The position numbers and the translations under genes were made by a program. The notes beneath the pieces are model-generated. The model saw only the letters and a list, made by a program, of their open reading frames with translations, did not search any database and had not been told where the DNA came from. A stretch of 7,342 nt of DNA from an uncultured Blautia sp. (GTDB taxonomy: Bacteria; Bacillota; Clostridia; Lachnospirales; Lachnospiraceae), in assembly GCA_946629475.1 (NCBI GenBank), contig CAMOXX010000134.1, positions 1 to 7,342 on the forward strand, written 5' to 3'. Positions 1 through 5,969 of the stretch are shown piece after piece (position 1 is the first letter of the stretch; each line of letters starts with the position of its first letter).

Positions 1-992
1 GCATGATCCTCCTCACCGGTTCCGCCGCTCACACCAAGGCCGCCGATCACCGTATCCCCCGACATCAGCGGAACACCTCCGCCGAAAATCACGATTTTGC
101 CGCCTTCCATCTTATCCAGGCCGTAAAAGGTTCCTCCGGGCTGGGCTAAACGGGAAAGCTCCATCGTACTCATTTTCACCGCGACCGAAGTGTAGGCCTT
201 TTTTATTGCGACATCAAAACTCACCAGAAACGCGCCGTCCATCACATGCACCGCGACCGGATTCCCGTCCGGGGAGCACACTGCGATAACAGCCTTCTTC
301 CCCTGTCGTTCCGCTTCTTTTTCGATCTCCCCGATCAGCTTTTTGGCTGTGTCAAGCGTAATTCTGGTCTGCACTCCCATCCTCCTCAGGACCTCCTGCA
401 CAAGCGCTTCCGCGCTCTTTTCCCCTTCAGCAGGTTTTTTTATGCCGGCCTGTATCGGGGCAGCCGCCTCCGTCCTGCCGGTATCCCCGCCTTCGCAGGC
501 ATCGGTGTATCTTGCCAGTATATAAAGATAGTCCGCGAGGCGGTTCATGTATTTTTTGGCCCCGCTGTCGGCACCGAAGCGGATGCTCACGAGCGAAAGC
601 GCCCGTTCCGCCCTCCTCGCCACCGTACGGGCAACGTCGATCTCCGCCGACAGCCTCGTCTTTCCGGGAAGGACAGACATTTCCGGTCTTTCAAACAGGC
701 TTTCCAGGCGGTCGATCTCCTCCTCGAGGAGCTCTGTCTTATCCTCCTTCAGCCTGTATTCGTTGTTGTAGGGATCTGCAACACCGTCCATCACGGTAAT
801 CAGCGTTGACTGTATCTTTTCAAGAAAACGGACGGTGTCGCGGTCAGAAATCATGGACTTGCACAGTCCGATATGGCTCGTCAGTTCATCAATTGTACCC
901 ACAAGGCTGATGCGGTCATCCGATTTCGCAACGTTGTGGGACCGGATCAGGTCCGTTGTGCCGCGATCTCCGTTTTTTGTGTAGATATTCAT
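1..992 (-). CDS. pduO: PduO-type cob(I)alamin adenosyltransferase with C-terminal GlcG/HbpS-like domain (3' end cut by window)
   Basis: Transfers the adenosyl group of ATP to cob(I)alamin to make coenzyme B12 in the cytoplasm. Reading leftward from ATG 992 the frame stays open to the window edge (330 codons plus two bases). Residues 1-165 are the adenosyltransferase: ATP loop TKNGDRGTT (5-13), GTIDEL (32-37, Asp35), LPG (108-110), ARTVARRAER (121-130), MNRLADYLYILAR (149-161). A linker (about 165-208) leads to a GlcG/DUF336 domain, residues 209-330, ending in a Gly-rich GGLGVSGGTG. By comparison with Salmonella PduO (about 336 aa), perhaps 15-20 residues are missing beyond the edge. GGAGG (1002-1006) lies 9 nt before the ATG. 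It sits 124 nt behind the DUF951 gene and has its own candidate promoter. Two pocket positions differ from the usual family pattern (see findings). Whether a propanediol or other B12-dependent locus follows cannot be seen. Confidence 0.92.
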   Translation of the reverse strand, partial: MNIYTKNGDRGTTDLIRSHNVAKSDDRISLVGTIDELTSHIGLCKSMISDRDTVRFLEKIQSTLITVMDGVADPYNNEYRLKEDKTELLEEEIDRLESLFERPEMSVLPGKTRLSAEIDVARTVARRAERALSLVSIRFGADSGAKKYMNRLADYLYILARYTDACEGGDTGRTEAAAPIQAGIKKPAEGEKSAEALVQEVLRRMGVQTRITLDTAKKLIGEIEKEAERQGKKAVIAVCSPDGNPVAVHVMDGAFLVSFDVAIKKAYTSVAVKMSTMELSRLAQPGGTFYGLDKMEGGKIVIFGGGVPLMSGDTVIGGLGVSGGTGEEDH

Positions 993-1040
993 TCTCCGGA
1001 CCCTCCGTAAAGATTTTTAAGGCATCTTCTGCCTGCTGTA

Positions 1041-1069
1041 ATGGTACTGCTTTCCGAAGAAAAAGTCAA
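1041..1069 (-). promoter_or_regulatory. Predicted sigma-A-type promoter for pduO
   Basis: On the minus strand, TTGACT (1064-1069, 5/6 to consensus) and TACCAT (1041-1046, 4/6) are separated by exactly 17 nt. Transcription would begin near 1034, leaving a leader of about 42 nt. The leader is too short for a cobalamin riboswitch, and none was seen. The box suggests that pduO can be transcribed independently of the sirtuin genes upstream. This is a consensus match only. Confidence 0.5.
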
Positions 1070-1116
1070 TATATAAGTGTGGTTTCCTGTTGTTTTGTAT
1101 GGGTTTTCTGTGGATT

Positions 1117-1341
1117 TCAGCCCTGTGAAGATGTGGTTTTTGTTGAGACCTCCGTCATTTTCCGCAAAGACCTGGCATTTTTTTCCACCATGCTCCGCTG
1201 CGCCATAAACTGGTGGGCACAGCCGCAGCATTTCAGGCGGAAATCGGCCCCCGTCCTCAGAATCTCGAAATCTCTGCTGCCGCAGGGATGCGGCTTTTTC
1301 AGGGTCACAATATCCCCCGTTTCAAATTTAAAATCAGGCAT
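1117..1341 (-). CDS. DUF951 family small protein
   Basis: A 74-residue protein of unknown function. The DUF951 hallmark is clear: GDIVTLKKPHPCG (9-21) followed by GADFRLKCCGCAH (31-43), so His18, Cys20, Cys38, Cys41 and His43 could bind a metal. Family members usually end near 60-65 residues; this one continues past LRKM with a Ser/Thr-rich tail of about a dozen residues. I chose ATG 1341 because GGGGGA (1347-1352) precedes it by 5 nt and the conserved domain begins right after it. A GTG at 1365 overlaps the sirtuin stop (GTGA) and would add 8 residues, but it lacks a good ribosome binding site. It lies 20 nt after the sirtuin stop, so it is probably co-transcribed with it. The ribosome- or nucleic-acid-related roles sometimes suspected for the family are unproven. 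Confidence 0.85.
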   Translation of the reverse strand: MPDFKFETGDIVTLKKPHPCGSRDFEILRTGADFRLKCCGCAHQFMAQRSMVEKNARSLRKMTEVSTKTTSSQG

Positions 1342-1361
1342 AGGCGTCCCCCGCTGTCCCG

Positions 1362-2084
1362 TCACACCCGGATCTGTCCGAGCACCTGGCCGATCGGTTC
1401 CTTGATGAGAAGGTCCGCACTGCGGTCACGCGGGGTCGGCGCCATGTTGATCACAACCAGGCTGTCCCCATGGAAATAATCAATAAGCCCGGCGGCCGGA
1501 TAAACCGCAAGCGAAGTTCCTCCGATGATCAGCACCTGCGCTTCCGAGATTGCCCGGACCGATTCGCTGATCGTATCGCTGTCAAGCCCTTCCTCATAGA
1601 GCACCACATCCGGCTTGATGATCCCGCCGCACTCGCACCTCGGCACTCCCGTGCTGTGCAGGATATGAGCAAAGTCATAAAACTTCCCGCAGCGCATGCA
1701 GTAATTGCGGTAAACAGAACCGTGGAGCTCCAGTACCTTTTTGCTCCCGGCCATCTGATGCAGATTGTCGATGTTCTGCGTAATCACTGCCTTAAGCTTT
1801 CCCGCCTGCTCCATCTCGGCAAGCTTTTTGTGCGCCGCGTTCGGTTTTGCGGTATCGCAGAGCATCTTGTTCCGGTAAAAGCGGTAAAACTCCTCCGGCT
1901 TTTTCATGAAAAATGTATGGCTCAGGATAGTTTCGGGCGGATAATCGTACTGCTGGTTATAGAGCCCGTCCTGGCTCCTGAAATCCGGGATGCCGCTCTC
2001 GGTGGATACTCCCGCTCCCCCGAAAAAGACAATATTATCGTGCTGGTCGACAATTTCCTGCAGTTTTTCGATCTCTTTCGACAT
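1362..2084 (-). CDS. cobB: Sir2-family NAD-dependent protein deacylase (sirtuin)
   Basis: Removes acyl groups from protein lysines using NAD+, yielding nicotinamide and O-acyl-ADP-ribose in the cytoplasm. The product is 240 residues, normal for a bacterial sirtuin. It has the NAD-binding GAGVSTESGIPDFRS (23-37), TQNIDNLH (102-109), the catalytic His121 in LELHGS, four zinc cysteines (129, 132, 150, 152, spaced CxxC and CxC), and a late NAD contact GTSLAVYPA. Overall it resembles the Thermotoga Sir2Tm type. ATG 2084 has GGAGG (2092-2096) 7 nt upstream and the helix leading into the Rossmann fold begins right after it; a longer frame to 2159 would overlap the sortase gene and has no support. 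It starts 29 nt after srtB and precedes DUF951 by 20 nt, indicating an operon. The symbol follows common bacterial usage and does not imply a proven CobB substrate. Confidence 0.93.
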   Translation of the reverse strand: MSKEIEKLQEIVDQHDNIVFFGGAGVSTESGIPDFRSQDGLYNQQYDYPPETILSHTFFMKKPEEFYRFYRNKMLCDTAKPNAAHKKLAEMEQAGKLKAVITQNIDNLHQMAGSKKVLELHGSVYRNYCMRCGKFYDFAHILHSTGVPRCECGGIIKPDVVLYEEGLDSDTISESVRAISEAQVLIIGGTSLAVYPAAGLIDYFHGDSLVVINMAPTPRDRSADLLIKEPIGQVLGQIRV

Positions 2085-2113
2085 TATTTTTCCTCCTTGC
2101 AATAAGCACCGGT

Positions 2114-2956
2114 TCAGGCGGCCGGAATTTCGTTGATCCGTTTTCCGATTACTACGCATCTTCTTGAATAGTCATGGTTGTCCAGACAGGTGGAGAGGCA
2201 CACGGTCTTGTCCTTTACATCCAGCGGAACCGGGTCGATGTAAACTTCGCTGTATCCCTGGACTCTTGAAAGGAAACCTTCGTACTCCGTGCCGGGTCCT
2301 TTAAAGTGGGTGTAGGTCTCGCTGTCCACAGGGGCATTGTACACCGAAATAATCTGGTAGCGCTCCGCCTTTCCCGGCGTGAACACCCAGAAATACCGGC
2401 TTTTTGACAGAGTATCAGGGCTGCTGATAAAATCGCTCAGGTGGCCGAACATCGAGCCGTCCTTCATGTTGTGCCCGTAAAGAATCGTGTAGCATTCATC
2501 CAGGTCATCGCTGTTCATCTTATCCGCGAAGACCGTTCCGGCATACAGATATTCCTTCCGGATATTCCGGTGGAGATAAAAATCATTATCGATCCCCCTG
2601 GTTACCGGATAATTGATATTGTCAAAGGCCTCCACATAGATCCAGCCGATCACATCATCGTTGATCGCCTTCAGCGAGGCAAAGTCAACGGAGATCGGTA
2701 CGGAGATATTCTCTCCTTCCTCCCGTGGAGCCTCATCGCCGGGGCTTCCCCCCGTCTCGGGCGCCTGGTCCGGGTTCCTCTCGGTGATCATGGTGTCTAC
2801 AATACTGCTGTACTGGTCACGTCCCTCCTTGTACTGCAGATAGATCTTCAGCAGGTTGTATCCTGCAAAGCAGAAAACACCGATCGAGGCCAGCAGAAGT
2901 ATCGTCAAAAGAACATCACCTGCCGTTCTCTTCCTGCGGCGTTTGCGTTTTGCCAT
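2114..2956 (-). CDS. srtB: Class B sortase
   Basis: Membrane-anchored cysteine transpeptidase that cleaves a sorting motif in secreted proteins and links them to the cell wall or pilins. The 280-residue product has a very basic N-terminus (MAKRKRRRKR), one membrane segment (about 15-33), an acidic/Pro-Gly linker (about 60-85) and a sortase B domain (about 88-274). Catalytic residues are all visible: His162 in YGHNM, Cys257 in LSTC, and the arginine in YSRRCVV (Arg266 most likely). This gives an N-in, catalytic-domain-out topology. ATG 2956 has GGGAGG (2964-2969) 7 nt upstream. It is first in a run with the sirtuin and DUF951. No protein with an obvious sorting signal is encoded in this window, so its substrate is unknown and it may be the general sortase of the cell. 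Confidence 0.93.
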   Translation of the reverse strand: MAKRKRRRKRTAGDVLLTILLLASIGVFCFAGYNLLKIYLQYKEGRDQYSSIVDTMITERNPDQAPETGGSPGDEAPREEGENISVPISVDFASLKAINDDVIGWIYVEAFDNINYPVTRGIDNDFYLHRNIRKEYLYAGTVFADKMNSDDLDECYTILYGHNMKDGSMFGHLSDFISSPDTLSKSRYFWVFTPGKAERYQIISVYNAPVDSETYTHFKGPGTEYEGFLSRVQGYSEVYIDPVPLDVKDKTVCLSTCLDNHDYSRRCVVIGKRINEIPAA

Positions 2957-2991
2957 ATTGTTTCCTCCCTGTTTTGGCGTTGTATAATCAC

Positions 2992-3020
2992 AGTATACTA
3001 TTTTTGATTCCGGTTTTCAA
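2992..3020 (-). promoter_or_regulatory. Predicted promoter for the srtB-sirtuin-DUF951 operon
   Basis: On the minus strand, TTGAAA (3015-3020, 5/6) and TATACT (2992-2997, 5/6) are 17 nt apart, a strong sigma-A-type match. Transcription would begin near 2985, about 28 nt before the srtB start codon. The -10 lies in the palindrome AGTATACT (2992-2999). Its -35 box overlaps that of the opposing phosphofructokinase promoter. Confidence 0.65.
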
Positions 3021-3042
3021 TTTTCAGTTGGTATGTTATAAT
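3014..3042 (+). promoter_or_regulatory. Predicted promoter for the phosphofructokinase gene
   Basis: A perfect TATAAT (3037-3042) is preceded by TGT, making an extended -10 element. At 17-nt spacing upstream is TTTTCA (3014-3019, 4/6). Transcription would begin near 3049, giving a leader of about 27 nt before the ATG at 3076. The extended -10 could compensate for the weak -35. Confidence 0.65.
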
Positions 3043-3075
3043 GGGTTTCAAAAGAAAATCCACTGGAGGTGTATC

Positions 3076-4308
3076 ATGAGTAAAAAGAATCTGATCGCCG
3101 GACAGTCCGGCGGCCCGACTGCAGTTATCAACAGCAGCCTTTACGGTGTGGTGTCCGAAGCATACCGCCATCCCGACATGATCGGAACGGTTTACGGCAT
3201 GGTCAACGGAATTGAAGGCTTCCTCGACGGACGTATCCTCGACTTCGCCGATGCCCTGCCCGGTGATTCCCTCAAGAGCCTTACCTGGACTCCCGGCGCC
3301 TATCTCGGTTCCTGCCGCTGCAAGCTCCCGGAATCTCTCGATGATCCGATGTATCCCGCGATCTTCCGCAAATTTGAAGAGCTGAACATCGGCTGGTTCT
3401 TCTACATCGGCGGCAATGATTCCATGGACACTGTGAGCAAGCTCTCCCGCTATGCCGAAAAAATCGGCAGTGACATCCGCGTGATCGGGGAGCCGAAAAC
3501 CATCGACAACGACCTGGTTCTGACCGACCATACGCCGGGCTACGGAAGTGCCGCGAGATACGTTGCCGAAACGGTCCGCGAGATTATCCTTGACGCCAAT
3601 GTATATGAGACAAAATCGGTCACGATCCTTGAGATCATGGGCCGCCACGCCGGATGGCTCACAGCGGCCGGCGCGCTTGCCCGCAAATACAAAGGCGACA
3701 ACCCGATGCTGATCTATCTCCCCGAAACATCCTTCGACCAGGAGGCTTTTCTCGCTAAGGTTTCGGAATGTCTCGAGAAGAACTGCAATGTTGTGGTATG
3801 TGTTTCAGAAGGTATCCATGACAAGGACGGCACATTCATCTGTGAATATGACAGCTCCGTCGGCACCGACAATTTCGGCCACAAGATGCTTGCCGGGTGC
3901 GGCAAATACCTCGAAAACCTTGTTCGTTCACGCCTGAATGTAAAAGCCCGTTCGGTTGAATTCAATGTGAGCCAGAGATGCTCCGCCTCCATGATGTCGG
4001 CCGCCGACCAGCAGGAAGCCATTATGGCCGGCGTATACGGAGTAAACGCGGCGCTCGACGGCGTAACCGGCATGATGGTCTCCTTTGTCCGCCGTACAGG
4101 TGAAGACGGAAGCGTGACGATGGAATGCGGTCTCGAAGATGTCAACAAGATCTGCAATATGGAAAAGGCGGTTCCCGCAGAATGGATTTCGGAGGATGGA
4201 ACCGATGTGACGGATGACTTTATCCGGTATGCGCTGCCGCTGATTCAGGGAACCGTCGAAGTCCCGCTGGGAGATGACGGACTTCCGCAGTTCGCGTCGC
4301 GCAAGTAG
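3076..4308 (+). CDS. pfp: 6-phosphofructokinase, probably pyrophosphate-dependent
   Basis: Phosphorylates fructose 6-phosphate to fructose 1,6-bisphosphate in glycolysis; with PPi as donor the step is reversible. The 410-residue product has the PFK nucleotide/phosphate loop GQSGGPTAVIN (9-19), GGNDS (112-116), PKTIDND (140-146) and MGRHAGW (188-194). In ATP-dependent PFKs the two diagnostic positions are Gly (GGDGS, PGTIDND); here they are Asp115 and Lys141, the PPi-type pair. The length exceeds the roughly 320 residues of ATP-type bacterial enzymes and fits the longer PPi-type clade. ATG 3076 is chosen because GGAGGT (3065-3070) lies 5 nt upstream and the conserved loop follows at once; the longer frame to 2950 crosses the promoter. 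It appears monocistronic, divergent from srtB and convergent with lgt. Phosphate-donor specificity is inferred from residues only. Confidence 0.93.
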   Translation: MSKKNLIAGQSGGPTAVINSSLYGVVSEAYRHPDMIGTVYGMVNGIEGFLDGRILDFADALPGDSLKSLTWTPGAYLGSCRCKLPESLDDPMYPAIFRKFEELNIGWFFYIGGNDSMDTVSKLSRYAEKIGSDIRVIGEPKTIDNDLVLTDHTPGYGSAARYVAETVREIILDANVYETKSVTILEIMGRHAGWLTAAGALARKYKGDNPMLIYLPETSFDQEAFLAKVSECLEKNCNVVVCVSEGIHDKDGTFICEYDSSVGTDNFGHKMLAGCGKYLENLVRSRLNVKARSVEFNVSQRCSASMMSAADQQEAIMAGVYGVNAALDGVTGMMVSFVRRTGEDGSVTMECGLEDVNKICNMEKAVPAEWISEDGTDVTDDFIRYALPLIQGTVEVPLGDDGLPQFASRK

Positions 4309-4348
4309 GAGAGCATCCTGACCTGCGCTGCGGTTATCTGTCTGAACT

Positions 4349-5113
4349 TTACTGCCCGGATTTCTTTTTCAGGAAGCCGGGCAGCACTGCAAGAAGGACA
4401 CATGCGCTGACTGCAAGCGCGATTGCCTGGGATGTGGAGAACGGCCCGATGGTTCCCCTTCCGGGATCTCCCCTGAAAAACTCAATCGCAAATCGCCCGA
4501 TGCTGTAGATCAGCAGATAGGAGACGGCCACTGTGCCGTCTCTTTTTTTTCGCTTTGCGATGGCAATAAGGATCAGAAAGTGCAGAAAATCAAATGCCGC
4601 TGAAAAAAGCTGTGTCGGAAACAGGCTGATTCCGTTCGGCGCGAATTCTGAGGTATGAAATGTGATCCCGATCGGAAGGTCTGTCTCCTTGCCGTAGCAG
4701 CATCCTGCCAGGAAACAGCCGATTCGCCCGATGCCCTGCCCCAGCGCCACCGACGGGAGAACCAGGTCCGCCCAGGCCAGAAACGAAAGGCCGTGGACCC
4801 GTGTATACAGCCAGCCGAAAAGGATGCCCGTGATGATCCCGCCGTATACCACAAAGCCGTCGGAAAAATGCATAAAATACCAGCCGGGATCCCGCACAAA
4901 ATCCTTCCATTCCGTGAAAAGGAAAAAAAGCTTGGCTCCGGCAAGTCCGCCGATCAGCCCCCACAAAAACAGGGGAAAAACATGCTGCACCTCATAGCGG
5001 TACTTCCGCGCACGGTATTCCATCGTAAGATATACGGCGAGCACGGCACAGGCAATCATCAGACCATAGCCGTATACGGTCAGAGGACCGATGTGTAACA
5101 GTTCATTCTTCAT
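4349..5113 (-). CDS. lgt: Lgt-like prolipoprotein diacylglyceryl transferase family membrane protein
   Basis: Lgt transfers diacylglycerol from phosphatidylglycerol to the lipobox cysteine of prelipoproteins in the membrane. The 254-residue product is strongly hydrophobic, with about seven membrane segments and family landmarks: YGYGLMIA (14-21), VVYGGIITG (88-96), GRIGCFLAGCCYG (129-141), and IGRFAIEFFRGDP (205-217), where Arg207 and Glu211 match essential residues of E. coli Lgt. The classic signature GRxGNFxNGE is altered: Arg130 remains, but Asn and Glu positions are Cys133 and Cys138/139, and the usual His (E. coli His103) is Tyr90. This Cys-rich variant occurs in other bacteria annotated as Lgt, so family membership is sure but activity is less so. 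ATG 5113 has AGGAG (5122-5126) 8 nt upstream. It overlaps the arginase-like gene by 11 nt, suggesting translational coupling, and it is last in its operon. Confidence 0.85.
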   Translation of the reverse strand: MKNELLHIGPLTVYGYGLMIACAVLAVYLTMEYRARKYRYEVQHVFPLFLWGLIGGLAGAKLFFLFTEWKDFVRDPGWYFMHFSDGFVVYGGIITGILFGWLYTRVHGLSFLAWADLVLPSVALGQGIGRIGCFLAGCCYGKETDLPIGITFHTSEFAPNGISLFPTQLFSAAFDFLHFLILIAIAKRKKRDGTVAVSYLLIYSIGRFAIEFFRGDPGRGTIGPFSTSQAIALAVSACVLLAVLPGFLKKKSGQ

Positions 5114-5969
5114 TCCGGCTGCTCCTGTCGCGTTTCTGTTCGTTATGTCCCGGAGACTGCACCAGACCCGTCCGGAACAGATCGAAAAGCTCCCGGTTTG
5201 ACCGGGCTCCGAGAAAACAGCCCGCCGGGTCGTCCGGTGCGGATTCTCCGCAGATATCCACACCCTCTGCTGAAAGCCCGCCCGTCTGCGCGATACGAAG
5301 GACAGAGCGGATCATACAAATAAGCTCAGGCAGGGATGTGCCGCCCTGGCTCCAGGCAGTCCGGGCATATTCAGGAGACAGAATATCCTTGTCGATGGAC
5401 AGATAGAATCCGGAAAGAGCCGGATCCTTCTCACGGAGGTTCTGATATCCTTCCAGAAACCATTCCTCCGTTTTTCCTGCCAGAGTTCCGCCGCTCCGCC
5501 ACGATTCGAGCGTCTCCCCGGACAGAAACCTCACTTTATGCCGGTCATCCGGGTCTACCCCCGAGATGGCTCCCTGATCCGGCCCGATGATCCACACCTC
5601 AGACAGACAGGGGAAATCCCGAAGGGCTTCCAGTATCCAGCCCCCGCAGGAAAGAAGCCCGCCAAAAGCGGGAGGCTGCATGTCGGTATGGTTATCAAAC
5701 ACGACAAGCAGCGTTCTTTTCCGGATGCGGCGGAGAAAAAACCAGGTAAGATAATGGTAGTTTCCGCTGTCGATCAGGTGCAGGATCCCCGGATCCGTAC
5801 GGTCCATCTCTGCCGAGATACGCTCTGCTGCCGGCTCATCGCAGTAGCAGCTGGTTCCCGGCAGCTGCCGCAGGTCAATGCGCGTCCCACAGCCAGGATC
5901 CGGACTGTCCGTAACATCATATACCCCCGAAAAATCCCAGCAGGAGGAGTTTTCCGTCAGTCTTTCCAC
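5103..5969 (-). CDS. Arginase/agmatinase superfamily (ureohydrolase-fold) protein, substrate unknown
   Basis: Predicted binuclear metal (Mn) hydrolase acting on a guanidino or amidino compound, presumably cytoplasmic. The 288-residue product keeps the metal ligands in order: His72 in GNYHYLT, Asp92/His94/Asp96 in FDNHTDMQ, and Asp193/Asp195 in SIDKDILSP, followed by GVDICGE (236-242). The surrounding sequence is unlike the usual arginase, agmatinase or formiminoglutamase, so the substrate cannot be named. The start is GTG 5969, with GAGGTG (5978-5983) 8 nt upstream; no ATG occurs until residue 55, which would remove part of the N-terminal half of the fold. It overlaps the DUF308 stop by 13 nt and the lgt start by 11 nt, so all three are likely one transcript with coupled translation. 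A ureohydrolase-fold protein with a different reaction is also possible. Confidence 0.8.
   Translation of the reverse strand: MERLTENSSCWDFSGVYDVTDSPDPGCGTRIDLRQLPGTSCYCDEPAAERISAEMDRTDPGILHLIDSGNYHYLTWFFLRRIRKRTLLVVFDNHTDMQPPAFGGLLSCGGWILEALRDFPCLSEVWIIGPDQGAISGVDPDDRHKVRFLSGETLESWRSGGTLAGKTEEWFLEGYQNLREKDPALSGFYLSIDKDILSPEYARTAWSQGGTSLPELICMIRSVLRIAQTGGLSAEGVDICGESAPDDPAGCFLGARSNRELFDLFRTGLVQSPGHNEQKRDRSSRNEE

Noticed and set aside
993..1116. Cobalamin riboswitch upstream of pduO
   Set aside because: The gap is only 124 nt, with a predicted leader of about 42 nt, and no B12-box-like sequence was seen.
989..1231. 80-codon minus-strand frame between DUF951 and pduO
   Set aside because: It overlaps most of DUF951 and runs through the pduO promoter and ribosome binding site; the sequence shows no domain.
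1470..2105. 211-codon open frame on the plus strand opposite the sirtuin gene
   Set aside because: It is antisense to a clear Sir2 gene, has no family signature, and arises from the codon bias of the real gene.
2983..2988. A second plus-strand TATAAT upstream of pfp
   Set aside because: The nearest -35-like hexamer is 19 nt away and poor; the extended -10 at 3037-3042 is much better placed.
4352..4384. 8-bp inverted repeat CTGCCCGG/CCGGGCAG at the end of the lgt gene as a bidirectional terminator
   Set aside because: The 17-nt loop is long, the repeat lies in coding sequence, and neither side is followed by a T-run. I see no convincing intrinsic terminator between pfp and lgt.
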